Source: Henricia sp. BOLD:AAB3569
Lineage: Eukaryota > Echinodermata > Asteroidea > Spinulosida > Echinasteridae
Length of the DNA stretch: 64,000 nucleotides
Reading direction: 5' to 3'
Assembly (NCBI GenBank): GCA_037783545.1
Contig: JBBELK010000329.1
Location: forward strand, 1,502,501-1,566,500
Part shown: positions 47,542 through 59,900 of the stretch, one piece after another
How positions within the stretch are numbered: the stretch's first letter is position 1
How the letters are laid out: each line of letters opens with the position of its first letter
Notes under the pieces: model-generated
What the model was told of the DNA's origin: nothing
The model's database searches: none
What the model saw: the letters and a program-made list of their open reading frames with translations, nothing else
Translations under genes and position numbers: made by a program

Positions 47542-48183
47542 TCAACGTCGGTACTGACTTTTCCACTTCCTCACCAGCCCTCGTTTGCTCTTCATGGCGT
47601 CTGTGCTGCTCACGAAATCGACCCGAGCGCCGTTGATCCGGCGCCGACGGCCCACGACCATGGCCCGAACCTTGGCGAACACAAAATCCACGTTCTTTGG
47701 GTTCCGGGCATCCGTCTCTGTATACCTGACCACGTCCAAGTAATCGATGAGTAAGAGTTCGGCTTCGGCGAACGTCAGGGCGTTCGAGCATCTTCGGTCC
47801 GATTTGTTGCCCACGACGAGCACCAGAGGTTGCTGTTCGGGTTGTGCTTTCTTAATCTGGTCCAAGAGTCGTAGAACATCCTGGAATGATTCGGGATCAT
47901 CCAAGGAGTGAACAAGAAGGAAGATGTGGGCTGTGGAGACGTAAAGCCTCCTCATTCCAGGGAATTCGTTGCACCCCGAAGTGTCGATGATGCTAACGAG
48001 ACATTGCTGACTTCCTAGCGTAGTCTCCCACACGTGGGACTCCTCTATAGTCGGTGTATACGTCTGACTGATCTCACCACGAAAAAACATGGAAACGAGA
48101 GCCGTCTTGCCGACTCGAGGGGAGCCTAGCACTACCATACGATAAACAACAGGATCTTGACTGTGCCTCTTCGCCGTGAACAT
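47542..48183 (-). CDS. RASD/Dexras-like small GTPase, intronless, without CAAX box
   Basis: 213 residues in one exon, ATG at 48183. The P-loop is GSPRVGKT (20-27), switch I contains YTPTIEE (42-48), switch II has DTSG (67-70) and the base-recognition motif is NKSD (126-129). DTSG in place of DTAG, the MRRL after it and the AEAELL stretch match the RASD1/RASD2 (Dexras/Rhes) group. The usual SAK motif is replaced by ETDA, and the C-terminus is basic (RKWKSQYRR) with no cysteine, so prenylation is not expected. Rhes and Dexras are larger (about 266-280 residues) and end in CAAX. Alternatives are another Ras-like subfamily or a recently retroposed copy. Residues needed for GTP binding are present. 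Confidence 0.88.
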   Translation of the reverse strand: MFTAKRHSQDPVVYRMVVLGSPRVGKTALVSMFFRGEISQTYTPTIEESHVWETTLGSQQCLVSIIDTSGCNEFPGMRRLYVSTAHIFLLVHSLDDPESFQDVLRLLDQIKKAQPEQQPLVLVVGNKSDRRCSNALTFAEAELLLIDYLDVVRYTETDARNPKNVDFVFAKVRAMVVGRRRRINGARVDFVSSTDAMKSKRGLVRKWKSQYRR

Positions 48184-48960
48184 TGTCAATTACAAGCCTG
48201 AGAACCTATCGACAAACCTTCAGAAACCCGCAGTCTTGGTCTGTGCTCGGAGGTGATGTTTGGCACATCTGCTCAGACAGATCTTTTCAAAGGATGCAGT
48301 TGTCACCCAAATCTCGCCCAAATCAAGCTGGATCATCTTGTCTTCCAACCACGCTTATATATACAACACAGAGATATGACATCTTCACACACGGCCGCAA
48401 ATTGGAAAAACGACCTCGCGAGAGCTGTCGTAGACCTTCCCAATTCCACTAAATTTTGGAACTTCCAAACGGCCTTTCTCAAACAACATTGTATAACAGG
48501 CCCTGTTCCAAATTGTTCAACATTATCTAAGTAAACTTGCCGTAGCTTAACCAGTATGCGTTTTGCAGAGAAAGCCATGCACCAAAATGAAGCTTTTTGT
48601 TTTAAGAAAAAGGTCAGATTTAAGATGTAAAAAGTTGTGTCAAAATTCGTCAGAGTAATACACCTTTTTATCAACATCATTCGCCGGCGGCACTCGTTCC
48701 CAAACATGCAGTGACAGCCGAAAAACACCCGCCTATAAATCGAATGTACACAATATAGTAGAATCATATGCACATTTTTGAAGGCTTCATCAAAACCAGT
48801 TGAAAAATTACCATAAACGTCGTCAGATAACAAAACCCACATTTCTAATAGAGTATTTGTGCATTATTGTTTACACACGTTTTATACATTGTTATCTGTA
48901 CGACAATTTTGAAGCACGACAACAGTTTACGAAAGACTTCGGTATTACACGGAGCTCTAA
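48184..48960. other. Upstream region of the Ras-like gene
   Basis: Should contain the promoter of the minus-strand GTPase gene. No coding exon or repeat with clear ends was seen. Confidence 0.35.
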
Positions 48961-49122
48961 AGCAGGCCTCCCACTGTGCGATTTTGGCCACGAATTAGGT
49001 ACGATCAGCTACAAATTGGTACGATAACCAAAGACTGTCTATAGACTCTACACACAATCGTAGCAAATCGTAGCCAATCGTACCTAATTCGTGGCAAATA
49101 TCGCACAGTGGGAGGCCTGCTT
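48961..49122. mobile_element. PIF/Harbinger-like MITE with TAA duplication
   Basis: The ends AGCAGGCCTCCCACTGTGCG and the exact complement are flanked by TAA on both sides. The arms continue inward through CACGAATTAGGTACGAT. A relic of the same end seems to flank the element at 59383-59979. Confidence 0.85.
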
Positions 49123-50115
49123 AAGTCTCATTTTTTTGTGCACTCTCTATATAGTTAAAACACACCATACCAAACAATTAAGTAAAATTTTGCCCAACAA
49201 TAACAAGAAAATATATATCGTGAAAAATAAAGACGCCTTTTTATCACCGAGGTATGTTTACTAGGAATAGTATATCTGATATTAACAGTCACAAAATATA
49301 TACGTCTGCATTTGTTTTGTTCTGAGTAGGAAGAAGAAGATACATTTAAAGTCACACCAAGAACCCTTAAAATATGTTGAAGTTATACGTTTTTTGTAAT
49401 GCTACAACATTGAAATTAGCGCAATGCAAAATAAATAATGTGTGCTAAGTTATAAAACCTTGTCCTTGTTTACGCCATTTCCATTTCATTCATGCCAGCC
49501 TCCACATTTTACCTTTTATACATTTTGTATATCACGTTTTGTACATTTAACATATTCAGCCAAAAATTACATGGTGCAATGAACTTTGCATCAATGCACT
49601 ATGCTGACGTCATAAGCAATGCTCAAAAGGAGGCTCTTCGTGCAAACATCATATGTAAACTCCAAAAAGCTGCTTAGCTCAAAATTTGTATTGTACTTTA
49701 CTGCAATTACACAATTTAGCAAAAAAACTAAAGAAATGTATTTTAGACACAAATGACCTGCATAATAATATATCATTTTCGTTAAGAATAATACCATTGA
49801 AATGCAGCCTCTTAATTAGACATTATGTTGAAATTAATTATCCATACGTAACGATAAGTATTCACAATATATTTAACAAATATTTGTGAGATATCATTTG
49901 TTGTATTCATAATGATATTCATTGTGTTTTGAAGCACTATGTATTCGTAAATTTTTACGAATACATGTCAATCCTTATGCCTACGTTGAAGCGAGTTGAA
50001 TGTTCTCGTCGCAACGTCTTTTTATAACACTGTTTCAAATTAGTTTGTATAGTTTTGTTTATAATTTTCGTGCATATTTCAACGTTGTTTTACTCGTATC
50101 GACATTGCGCTGTTA
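49123..50115. other. AT-rich intergenic sequence
   Basis: No gene or delimitable repeat. The region separates the Ras-like gene from the downstream end of the CARD/ubiquitin-like gene, which is also on the minus strand. Confidence 0.45.
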
Positions 50116-50348
50116 AGCTGGCCGTATACACCTTGCGTTTTGACTCCGTTGCGATTGCACAGACACGCCATATTTCGAGCATGCTCGAAATTCTGCGATT
50201 GCGTTGCGACGGGCACGTAGGCCTACACAATATCGTGACCACGTCGCCATCGGAACGCATCGCAAAACCCTTACACCTTGTGATGCGACTGCACAACATG
50301 CACTATCGTGATCGGATCATGGACGAAACGCAAGGTGTACGGCCGGCT
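50116..50348. mobile_element. MITE with GCTGGCCGTATACACC ends
   Basis: AGCTGGCCGTATACACCTTG on the left is mirrored by CAAGGTGTACGGCCGGCT on the right. The centre has a perfect TTTCGAGCATGCTCGAAA palindrome. It directly abuts the next element, whose left end it seems to have replaced. Confidence 0.75.
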
Positions 50349-50566
50349 TTAGATGCACGTAAAACGCGAACGTGAACGCGAAATGCTTCGAGCACTTGGT
50401 CGTTACTTAGAACAGACGAAAACAAAAATCCACAAACGTGACTTCCGTGGCAAGATAACTCTTTTGTCGCGACCAAAAATCGAACTTGGGTTCTAAGCTC
50501 TCCATATGATATGACTAGTGCTCGAGCCATTTCACGTTCACGTTTTACGTGCATCTAAACCTCCCT
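50349..50566. mobile_element. GGGAGGTTTAGATGC-family element, left end truncated
   Basis: The left end starts inside the terminal repeat (GATGCACGTAAAACGCGAAC). The right end GTGCATCTAAACCTCCC is complete. The interior matches 50699-50911. Confidence 0.75.
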
Positions 50567-50698
50567 ACTGTGAGTGTTTGTTTTTGCGTTTGTGGAAAGC
50601 TGGATACCATGGCTGCGTTCAATGTGTGCTCGTTGCCAACGTTTGCCACTGGTAATACACCAGTTGTTGGCAAACGTGACAAACGTCTGCAATAAGCA

Positions 50699-50911
50699 GG
50701 GAGGTTTAGATGCACGTAAAACGCGAACGTGAAATGCTTTCAGCACTTGGTCGTTACTTTTAGAAAAAAAAACCCCACAAATGTGACTTTCGTGGCAGGA
50801 TAACTCTTTTGCCGTGACCAAAAATCGAACCTGGGTTCCGAGACCTCCTAAAGATATGACCAGTGCTCGAGCCATTTCGCGTTTACGTTTTACGTGCATC
50901 TAAACCATCCC
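50699..50911. mobile_element. GGGAGGTTTAGATGC-family element, complete
   Basis: GGGAGGTTTAGATGCACGTA is mirrored by TACGTGCATCTAAACCATCC. It ends 67 nt downstream of the stop of the CARD/ubiquitin-like gene, so it probably lies in its 3' untranslated region or just beyond. Confidence 0.8.
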
Positions 50912-50977
50912 TAATGTTGAATGTTGACACCGTTCGCGCAACGCCGAACGTAATTGTAGCCGTAGTTTAAACGAGTT

Positions 50978-53900
50978 TTAACGGGCCGACTGCTGGGCCA
51001 TATTGAACTTTCCGGACACGCTGAGATCCAATGACCTATCGGTCTGGTTCCCTGACTGCTGATCATCGTTATCGCGTTGTATCTGACCAGACGATGACAT
51101 AATCAACACGTTACCTACGTGCACGCCGATTTCCTTCCCACTGCGCATGACCTCTGTCACATCTTGGTCATCATCTAAGATCTGGTCCCCGCCGCACACG
51201 ATGTACATACGATCAGTGCTGATGTTCTTTCGGCGTGACACTAGCTGCTTGAGTTGCTGTACGGTGGATCCCGGCTCCAGATCAAGATGGATGTCAGTGT
51301 TGGTGGAATGCATCTTGACCACGAGGGAACACGTGACATTCAGAATAGCGCCCTCATCGATGCTGTAGTGGGCCAGGCTGCGGTGATCCTCCAACTGCTT
51401 GCCTTTGTATGAAACCTGTTCAAGAAATAGTTTTAACCACGGTTGTTAAATCTGATAAATTTGAGGCAGTATTTACAATGGGGGGAAAAACTTGGGTGTT
51501 TATAGCGACTGTCCAGTGACAATCGCCAAAAACAGATACATATAATTCCACCTTTCTTGGAAAAAGAGCATCATGCACTGTTATTTCACACAAAGGTTCA
51601 GATTCACAAAGTCAAAAATGGTACTGTACTTCCAGTGTAGACATTTACGCTATGTAAAGGATTCCACCATTATCATCCTACGTCGAAAGGAAAACATATT
51701 GTATTAATTGAGTTATACCATTGAGGTTATTCAATGGCAGTTTTGTTTTTTAAGTTTGCAAATCTCACGGACTTCTGGTGTAGATATCAATGCAATATAT
51801 GGTGCCTAATCACCATTGAAAGGAAGCAACCAAACTTGGGATGAGAGAAAAATCATACGGGTGTAGATATGTACACTATTGAAGATACCGCATTATCATC
51901 ATATACCGTAAAGGAAGCTATTATTTGAGTTATACCTTGAAGTTATCCAATGGCAGTTCTGTTTCTTGAAGTTTGAAAATCATGTATACTGGCTTTAAAT
52001 GCTTCCCGGTCCCATGTGGATATGTACGCTGTGGAAGATTCCACCATATCGTCCCACGTAGATAAAAGAAACATGTATCTTGTTTTAGTTATACCTTAAG
52101 GTTATCTAATGGCAGTTGTGTTTTCTCAAACACAGCGGCTTTGATGTTGGCAATGGTGTTGATTTCATCCACTGTGATCAGATGGTGTTGGGTGCTAGAC
52201 AGCTCAGCTATGACCGTGAATCGAAGTCTCAGGTCCAGTGTGGCGTTCCTCCTGATGGAGTAGTGCTGCAGGGAGGCGTGGTTCTCAAGAAGGACCTCCT
52301 TGTACGAGAGCAGTTGCTGGTGTGGTGGTATGGCCGTGTACTTGAAGATGCGCGTCTTGGCCAAAGCTATGGTGTCTTCCGTAGCGAACTCGATGGTGTG
52401 GGTGGGGCCATTGCAGCTTTTGACCTGAGACAATGTGGGAAAATAAAAAAACATGATTAGGTATGGGCATGGCGTCCATTTCAGAAGTGGGTGGTTTTAT
52501 ATAGAAGTTACAGCTAAACATTAGATCTAACCATTTGCTGGTAACCTGAAACACCCATTGGTAACTTAAAGCACGATTCATTGTTTTGAGTGTAGCCTAT
52601 ATAGGTAACACACAAAGGGTGATGTTTTAGTCGATTGTCGAAGTATACATACCTTCAGCTTAAGCACATCTCTCTCCTTAAGTGGTGGTGACGCCAATTT
52701 GAGATCCACTTTCTGAACACCTTCAGGCATGGAACTTGTTGGCATATTAATGCTGTCATCCATATGCTGGCCATGCAAGAACAAACTCTGCCAGGGGACA
52801 GGAATACCCTCCTCCGTCTCCAAGATGGCTTTGAAGGCAGCCACGGTTTGCTCCCCAGGGACCTTAATCTCAAATGAGCCCTTGCTTCCACGCTTGGCCG
52901 CGCGGGCTCCTTTAAGTACCACCTCGTAGCTGTACATCTCAGGTTCCGGATCAGCGTCAAGGTGCAGAGTATCCTCGCTAAGTGGCGCGGACTCCACTTC
53001 TGTACGCTGATCATCTTGAGGTTCCTCCGCAACTTCTTGTTCCCTTCGGGCCCTCTCTGCCTGCAGCTGTTGTTTCTTTAGCTCGATCTCTCGACGTTCC
53101 TTCTCCACTTCGCTCCAACTCGGAAGGTGCTCGCCCTTCTTCGGCTCTCCGCCGTTCTTATCTAGCTCCTCCATGCGAGTCGCCAGCTCTTCCATCTTTC
53201 TTGGGGAGGATATGTTTAGCTGAAGGTATTCAGCTTCCCGGTTGAGGATATCCTTGTCTCGATTTATCTGATCTAAAGCGATCTGCATGAGGGCGCGCTC
53301 CATTCTCTCCTGAGCTTGCAGACGTCGATCAAGAACATCCTGGAGACTATCCAATTCTTTCTTTTTGATGACGACGTCTTCCTCGCGTTGCTGAAGGTCT
53401 TCGTCTTTCTGGTTTGCTCCAGACGTCATGTTGCTCACTTCTTGAGACTTTGACTCCAGCTCGCTTTCCCAATCTCGCATCTCTTGTTCCATCTCTTGGA
53501 CTTGTTGTTCTTTCTTCTCAACCAAGGCCTGTTGATGTTGGAGGTCGTCTTCCATCTCCTTCAACTCCAGTGCATTCATTTCAAGACGTCTTTCTTTTTC
53601 GTTAAGACTCTCTTCGCGGTGGTGTAGATTCTCGCCAATGGTCTTGACGTCTTCCTCTGCTTGAGCCACCGATTTCTCTCTCTGTTTCAGCTGTGTCGCG
53701 ACCTTTCGCTGTGCGTTCTGCATCAGCTTGACATGCTCCTCAAAACGGACAACCTCGATCTCCTTGCGTCGCAGCTCAATCTCTTTTTTCTTCAGAATGC
53801 TCTCCTTTCGGCGAATCTCGTCTTCTCTTTCGGACAGCTGTGACTCGCTGGTTTCTATGTTATTTTCCCGTTCTTTCATTCTATTCTCCCTGACGTGGTA

Positions 53901-56900
53901 TTCCGCACTGCGGAGGTCCTGGCGATCTCCCCTCTGTACCGTATCAAATCCCTTCTTCTCCAAGGATTCGTGCTGGCGTCTCTGAAGCTGATTGCGCTGT
54001 TTCTGCTCCTCCTCTCTTCGCCGAAGTTCGACTTCCTTCGATGCCAGATATGTCTCCTTCTGTTCCAGCACGGCCATGCGTCTTCTGATCTGACCCTCCC
54101 ATTTGCGATGTTGTTCTTCAAGCTTCTTACGCTCCGTGTCAGCCTCTGCGACTCCCGCCTTGAGCTGCTGGCGAGACTCGGCAGCATGTTGGCGGGCTGC
54201 ATCGGCCTGTGCCACGGCGATCTCTCGTTCCTCCTCGGCAACCTTAAGTTGGGCTTTCAGCTTCTTGATGGAGTTATTCGCCTCTGCCGTCGTCTGTATG
54301 CATCTCTCCAGCTGTAAGGACTGCTTCAGACTATCACTCTGTGATTCGGTCAGATCTGATTGGAGGTTTGTGAGCGATTTCATGACGTCATTTGACGCGC
54401 CGTTTCCAGCAGAATGGGGCGATCCGCGCATGCTCTGCGGCGAAGCAGGCAGAGAAGGGCGGCTTCCCGCGCTCCCCTTTTGGGGATTAAAGCCTGCACC
54501 TAAAGAGTATCAACAAAACAATGATAATTGAAACTTAAATTAGGATTTACGAAACACAAAAACTGGTCTAAAGCCACGAACCTAGAGTAAAATAAATGTT
54601 TATGCCAAAATATAAACACCACCTTAAACCGAACACCATAAGAAACAACAATCATTAAGAAAATTGCTCTCTATACCACTGAATCTTACAAGTTTAAGAA
54701 ATTATTTAAATATTCGCTGCTTATGTGCAACTAGGAGCTCACTTTTTGGGAGTGGCACAACAATATTCTTGAGTTGTTCCCATAACTCGTTGGATAGATG
54801 CTGGAACGGATCCCTCAGGGTCTGCACGATGTCAAAGAACACGACGTACTCATTGACCTGGGGCAAGATGGCGTCAAAGAGCATCTCTGCCTTAGCCTCA
54901 GGCTCGTGTTCGCGCTCTATCTGTCGCTTGGTGGCGCTAGATAGCATTATTCCCTTGCATGCGTCCAGTTTCCGGACGAGGCAATCTGGATCCGCGGCGA
55001 CGTCGCTGATGAAGATGTTACGGCATCGTTTGAACACGTCTGTGTAACTGCCGGAGGCGCCGCTGGAGGAAATGCAATGGCGTTTCTCGTCTGCAAATTC
55101 AATGAATTGACAAATTTTCGTCTGAGATGCTGAGCATCGTGCTGCCTCAACAGGGTTGAAATTCACGTAGGCCATTGCCTCCGTTGCCCCTGGTCAACCC
55201 CAAAAGGCTCCTAAAAAAATGCAAATAGCAGTGCCCTTTCAGAGACGAATTTTCTGCCCTGTCTCAAGCGTCCTTTAATTTGCAAATTTTATGACAAAAT
55301 AAAGCAGCGGGATCAGTAGGTTTCGATGGCTATCATTTAAAAATAATTTTGTCTATTCTGTCGGTCGCCGCAACGTCACTTCCGGTAGGGCCCATGGTGA
55401 CAAGCGAAGGAACAAAGCCGTTGTCTACGCAACATGAACGAATTTGTTTTCACTCCAGTCACGGTGCTATGCCCGTATACAAAGGCATATGACACCGGGT
55501 CAAAAAAGTACCAGGATGTGCGACGACAGAATAAGATACGATGAAGAGACCGATAATATAGGTTTTCCCGGCCAATTTCAGCAAAAAAACTTTCATTTTC
55601 GTCAACACGCAATAAAGTTGCACTGCCCGTGTTTCGGTGAAAAAGATTTTAAAAATTAATTTACACAAGCGAACGAATTTATAAAGCTTACGTGTCTCTG
55701 TAACGAAAAATATCAAAAACTTGAATTTCCGACGTCGAGAACTGGAGAATATTGGTCTAAGCCTTTTTCCTAAAACGTCAAAACATAATACGTCAACACT
55801 CTCTCGATTAAATGACCTGCCAGCCATTTAATCATTTCTTGACGGATTTTTGCGTTCTTGGTACCAAATGAAAGCTGATAACTTTTTCTATTCTAGACAA
55901 ATACCTATTTATCTTTAAAAAAAAAACATTTGACACCCAAATCGGCCAAAACACGGGCAGTGCAACTTTAAGATTCGTGCGGATTTTTCAAGTCTGTGCA
56001 AACTCGGGTTTCTTTTTCCTTAGTATCACATTCTGTTTCGTTTTCGTGCACACAAGATTTTTGCTTTATCATTCAGGTTCGTTTTAGTCATTATTTTTCG
56101 TTTAATGACATTTAAGACTACATTTTCACCATTCCAAGTTTAATCTATGCTGTCTTTTTGCAATCGGGGCAATCAAATTAAAATCCATCGACGCGTGCAG
56201 AATTTTTTGTCTGCGCGTGTTTTTCTTTTTCGTTTGCAGTAAATCTATTTCGCACTCTAAGAGTTCAATTTAGATGTGACATAGATTATTCGAGAAGGTA
56301 CTGCTATTGTCTGTCACTGTAAGTTGTTCTATATGATATTCGTCTTTCAAATAATAATTGTCTTGATGTGAATAATTCCTTTGTATCCTTAACCTTTGTT
56401 TGTATTTATGCCTGTCTCTGGAGTCATTTGAAATCAATTCAGGAAGTTTGTTGGTGTTTTTGCTCTTTACTGTGTGTACAGGTACTGTTCATTTTGTTTT
56501 ATATACAGGGTGTTTAAAAAAAAAGGTAGTCCAACTTTGAAAGGTTGTTTTGACCAGACTATACTTTTGTCAGTACACAACATGGTAGCATCTTAAAGCA
56601 GAGGGTATGGGCTTTCCAATTATGCCTTGGTTACTTTCCTAGGTTCATGCATCACTGAGCACCGTTGTCCTAAAATTGAGGTACAAAATGGGGGTTGGTT
56701 CATTTTTATGTTCAACTTGAACATAAAGCAAAAAATCTTCTGGGCACGAAAACGAAACAGAATGTGATAATAAGGAAAAAGAAACCGAGTTTGATGCGTG
56801 TTGACGAAAATGAACGTTTTTTTTTCTGAAATTGGCCGGGAAAACCTATAATAAGACGCTAAAGTAGTGTCCGGTGATGGGAATATAGTTATGGTGCTAT

Positions 56901-59900
56901 ACAGGGTGTATCAGAAAGAAATAGACACAAATAAAATGGTTTTATTTTTAGACAATTGGCTCACACATATCGGCACACATAGGTTTAATTTTTTGATTAA
57001 CGTCATCATCATGTTGGGAATTTCACACCTGACCGAACAGGGGCTAGTTTTGTAAACAAAGCTAAAAAATAACTTGCGCATAAAAATGGTAATCACGACC
57101 ACTTAAGCGAGCACCTGATTTGGACACTGCCGTCTGCTCGCAAGTGGTCGTGATTACCATGCACCTACCATCGCGAAACATGTAGGTTGGAGTACGTTAC
57201 CAGACTAGTTTCTGAGACGTCGTCGTCTGCTCGCAAGTGGTCGTATTACTACGCATCCACTATGACGAAACATGCAGACTGAGGAACGTTACCAGACTAA
57301 ATTTTAATTCTTAATGTTTGTCTTCAAAAACTGCTTTAAAAACACCTTTCCACTCAAAAGAAACAACTAGATTTTTAATATGTTGTTTATTTGAATGTTG
57401 CGGCCTAGATTAACTTTAGAATGATTTTTATTGCAATTAGTTCTAGGTCAAATCGTAAATTGACTAGACTATAATACGCTAGGCGCTATGCATACAACGC
57501 ACGCAAACTAGAGATGCAGAGATTTCGTCCCACTTTTCACCCATAATGCACCGCGGTAAACATTGCGTGACGTCATTACGTTTCAGGTCTATTACTGCTC
57601 TGTTCTGTATAAAAAGGACGAATTTATAAGTTCTTATTTGTCTCTCCAGGTTATCCACTGGCAGTTCCATGGACAGTAACACAAACTTGGACTTCAGATG
57701 TCCCCCAAAAAAGTCCAGTGATGTTAGGTCTGGTAATTTGTGAAATGGACTTGGGAATGTCCCCCTTAAGATCACCAGACCTAACACCACTGGTCTTGGT
57801 TTTTCTTGCAGGGACATCTCAAGTTGTTGTTACTGCCCATGGAACTGGATGACCCGGGGAGACGAATAAGAGTCAAAGTCACCTTTCTCAGGCAGAACAG
57901 AGCAGTGATTAGGCATGCCTTTGGTGTTAACGTTAACGGTGCAAATGTGTGTGCAGAAAAAGACGGTCACGTGGACAACTGAGGGGCTAGCTAAACTTTC
58001 TGAAAAGCCGATAGCAAAGGAAGGACATGTCAAATTGATCTCTCATGCTCCTTGATCCTGTTTTGCATCTGAGTCTTTCTATAAATTAGGGTTCCAATGT
58101 TGGTGTCCCCCGTTACATTTTACATCTTGTTTTTGTAAATTCAGGACACATTCTTTAAATACTTTCCATCTCAAAGAGTGAGTACATAAAGTACAATTCA
58201 TACAAAATGGTTTAAAAGCCATTTTAATGATTTTTGTACGAAAAATAACACATATCAGGTGTAACGGGGGACACTAAATGTCACACCCCTATATAATTTA
58301 TAGAAAGACCCATCTTCCAATTTTAGCTTTGTTTACAAAACTAGCCCCTGTTCAGGCGTGAAACTCCCAACATGATGACGACGTTAAAGTTGCATTGCCC
58401 GTGTTTCGGTGAAAGGATTTAAAAAATTAATTTACACAAGCGAACGAATTTAGAGAGCTTACGTGTCTCTGTAACGAAAAATATCAAAAACTTAAATTTC
58501 CGAAGTCGGGAATTGGAGATACAAGCCTTTTTCTTGAAACGTGCTTCACATGTTGTACATGTGCGCGTACGCTCATATGTACATAGTATGTGTACAATGT
58601 ACACATGTACGCGCACATGTACATTTACGTCATAACCCTGTCGATTAATTGACCAACCAGCCATTTAACCATTTCTTGTTTTTAATCGACTGGCATTAAT
58701 CATTGACGGATTTTTACGTTCTTGGTACCAAATGAAAGCTGATAACTTTTTCTATTCTAGAAAAATACCTATTTAACTTTTTAAAAAGATTTGACGCCCA
58801 AATCGGCCCAAACACGGGCAGTGCAACTTTAATGAAAACATGAAACCTATGTCTACCGATATTTGTGAGCCATTACTCTATAAATATAATATAATTTTCA
58901 TTTTATCTACAATTTTACGAGTGTTTACTTTTTCTGATACACCCTGTATAAACAACAAAGTCCGTACACCAGAAAAGCTTCTTGTTCCAAGCAATTGCCT
59001 TTGAGATCATTACAATGCATTACCCAACACACTGCACCTACGGCTTTACATCCCATCCAAATGGATAGAGCAATTATGAAGGGAACCTGAAGGGAATACT
59101 TCAACCGATCCTTGTTTTAATTAGTCTAGACACCTTCGCAATTTTCACATGTGATACATATGTAATACACATTTAAAGGCCGACTGTATGCACCTTTTCA
59201 ACAAAAAGCTATGTCAATTAATTACAACGATGCCGACAGGAAACGTCTCGATTGAGCAGAAACCTTTCTTTAAAGAAATATATATTTTAATGAATTTGGT
59301 GATCTTGACGTGCACGTATATAATTGCAGCGGGGGCGGGTGGGGGTGAGGGTGAGCGCACCGTGTCACGTTTTTCTAAAGCAGGGCCCATGTGCATAAAA
59401 GGCTACTAGTTTAGCTGCCAACTAGTGCTTAGTAAGATTATAAATTCCCTAGTTTATACCTACGGAGTTGGCAACTAATTTGTGTTGCATAAAACCTCAC
59501 TAGGCACATTGCTTACTAAAAGTTGCATACTAGGACAATTTGGTTTGTAACTGATTTGGGTGCTATGGCCTTGGAGAGGAGGTGATTATGTCAGATACAA
59601 TAGGCTTGTAGACAAGTTTATTGTGTTTGAGCTTCGAACCACATTCCAACTGAGCAAAACTCATTTCTAAGGGTCTTTGTAACATTGCATTACTGCCCAG
59701 TACTTACAAGTAATCCGTCATTGTAAAGCAAAGCTTAGGCACAAAGTTGTTTAGCTCCATGATTCTACGAGCCATGTTGTCCAAAGGCAGACTGATTAGT
59801 TGTCATCTAGTGACTTAGAGGTACCCCAGATCAACTCTAACTTTTGCCAGAATTTTAGAATGTTACTATATCTAGTTGGGTTTTATGCATCACAATTAGT

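Larger units (their letters stand above)
56902..58946. mobile_element. Degraded mariner-like transposon with nested insertions
   Basis: Ends CAGGGTGTATCAGAAA and TTTCTGATACACCCTG, with TA on both sides. It contains a transposase remnant (57640-57810, minus strand) and has been invaded by at least two other elements (58071-58311, 58384-58832). A related single end, CAGGGTGTTTAAAAAAAAAG, lies at 56504. It sits in intron 1 of the CARD/ubiquitin-like gene. Confidence 0.7.

Noticed and set aside
53895..54531. Long plus-strand frames opposite the coiled-coil exon
   Set aside because: Antisense shadows of the Glu/Lys/Arg-rich coiled coil; codon use of the minus strand keeps them open.
57479..57817. 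Extra ubiquitin-like exon of the CARD gene (MELPVDNL similar to LPLDNL)
   Set aside because: The neighbouring LPDLTSLDFF motif marks it as mariner-type transposase within TA-flanked ends.
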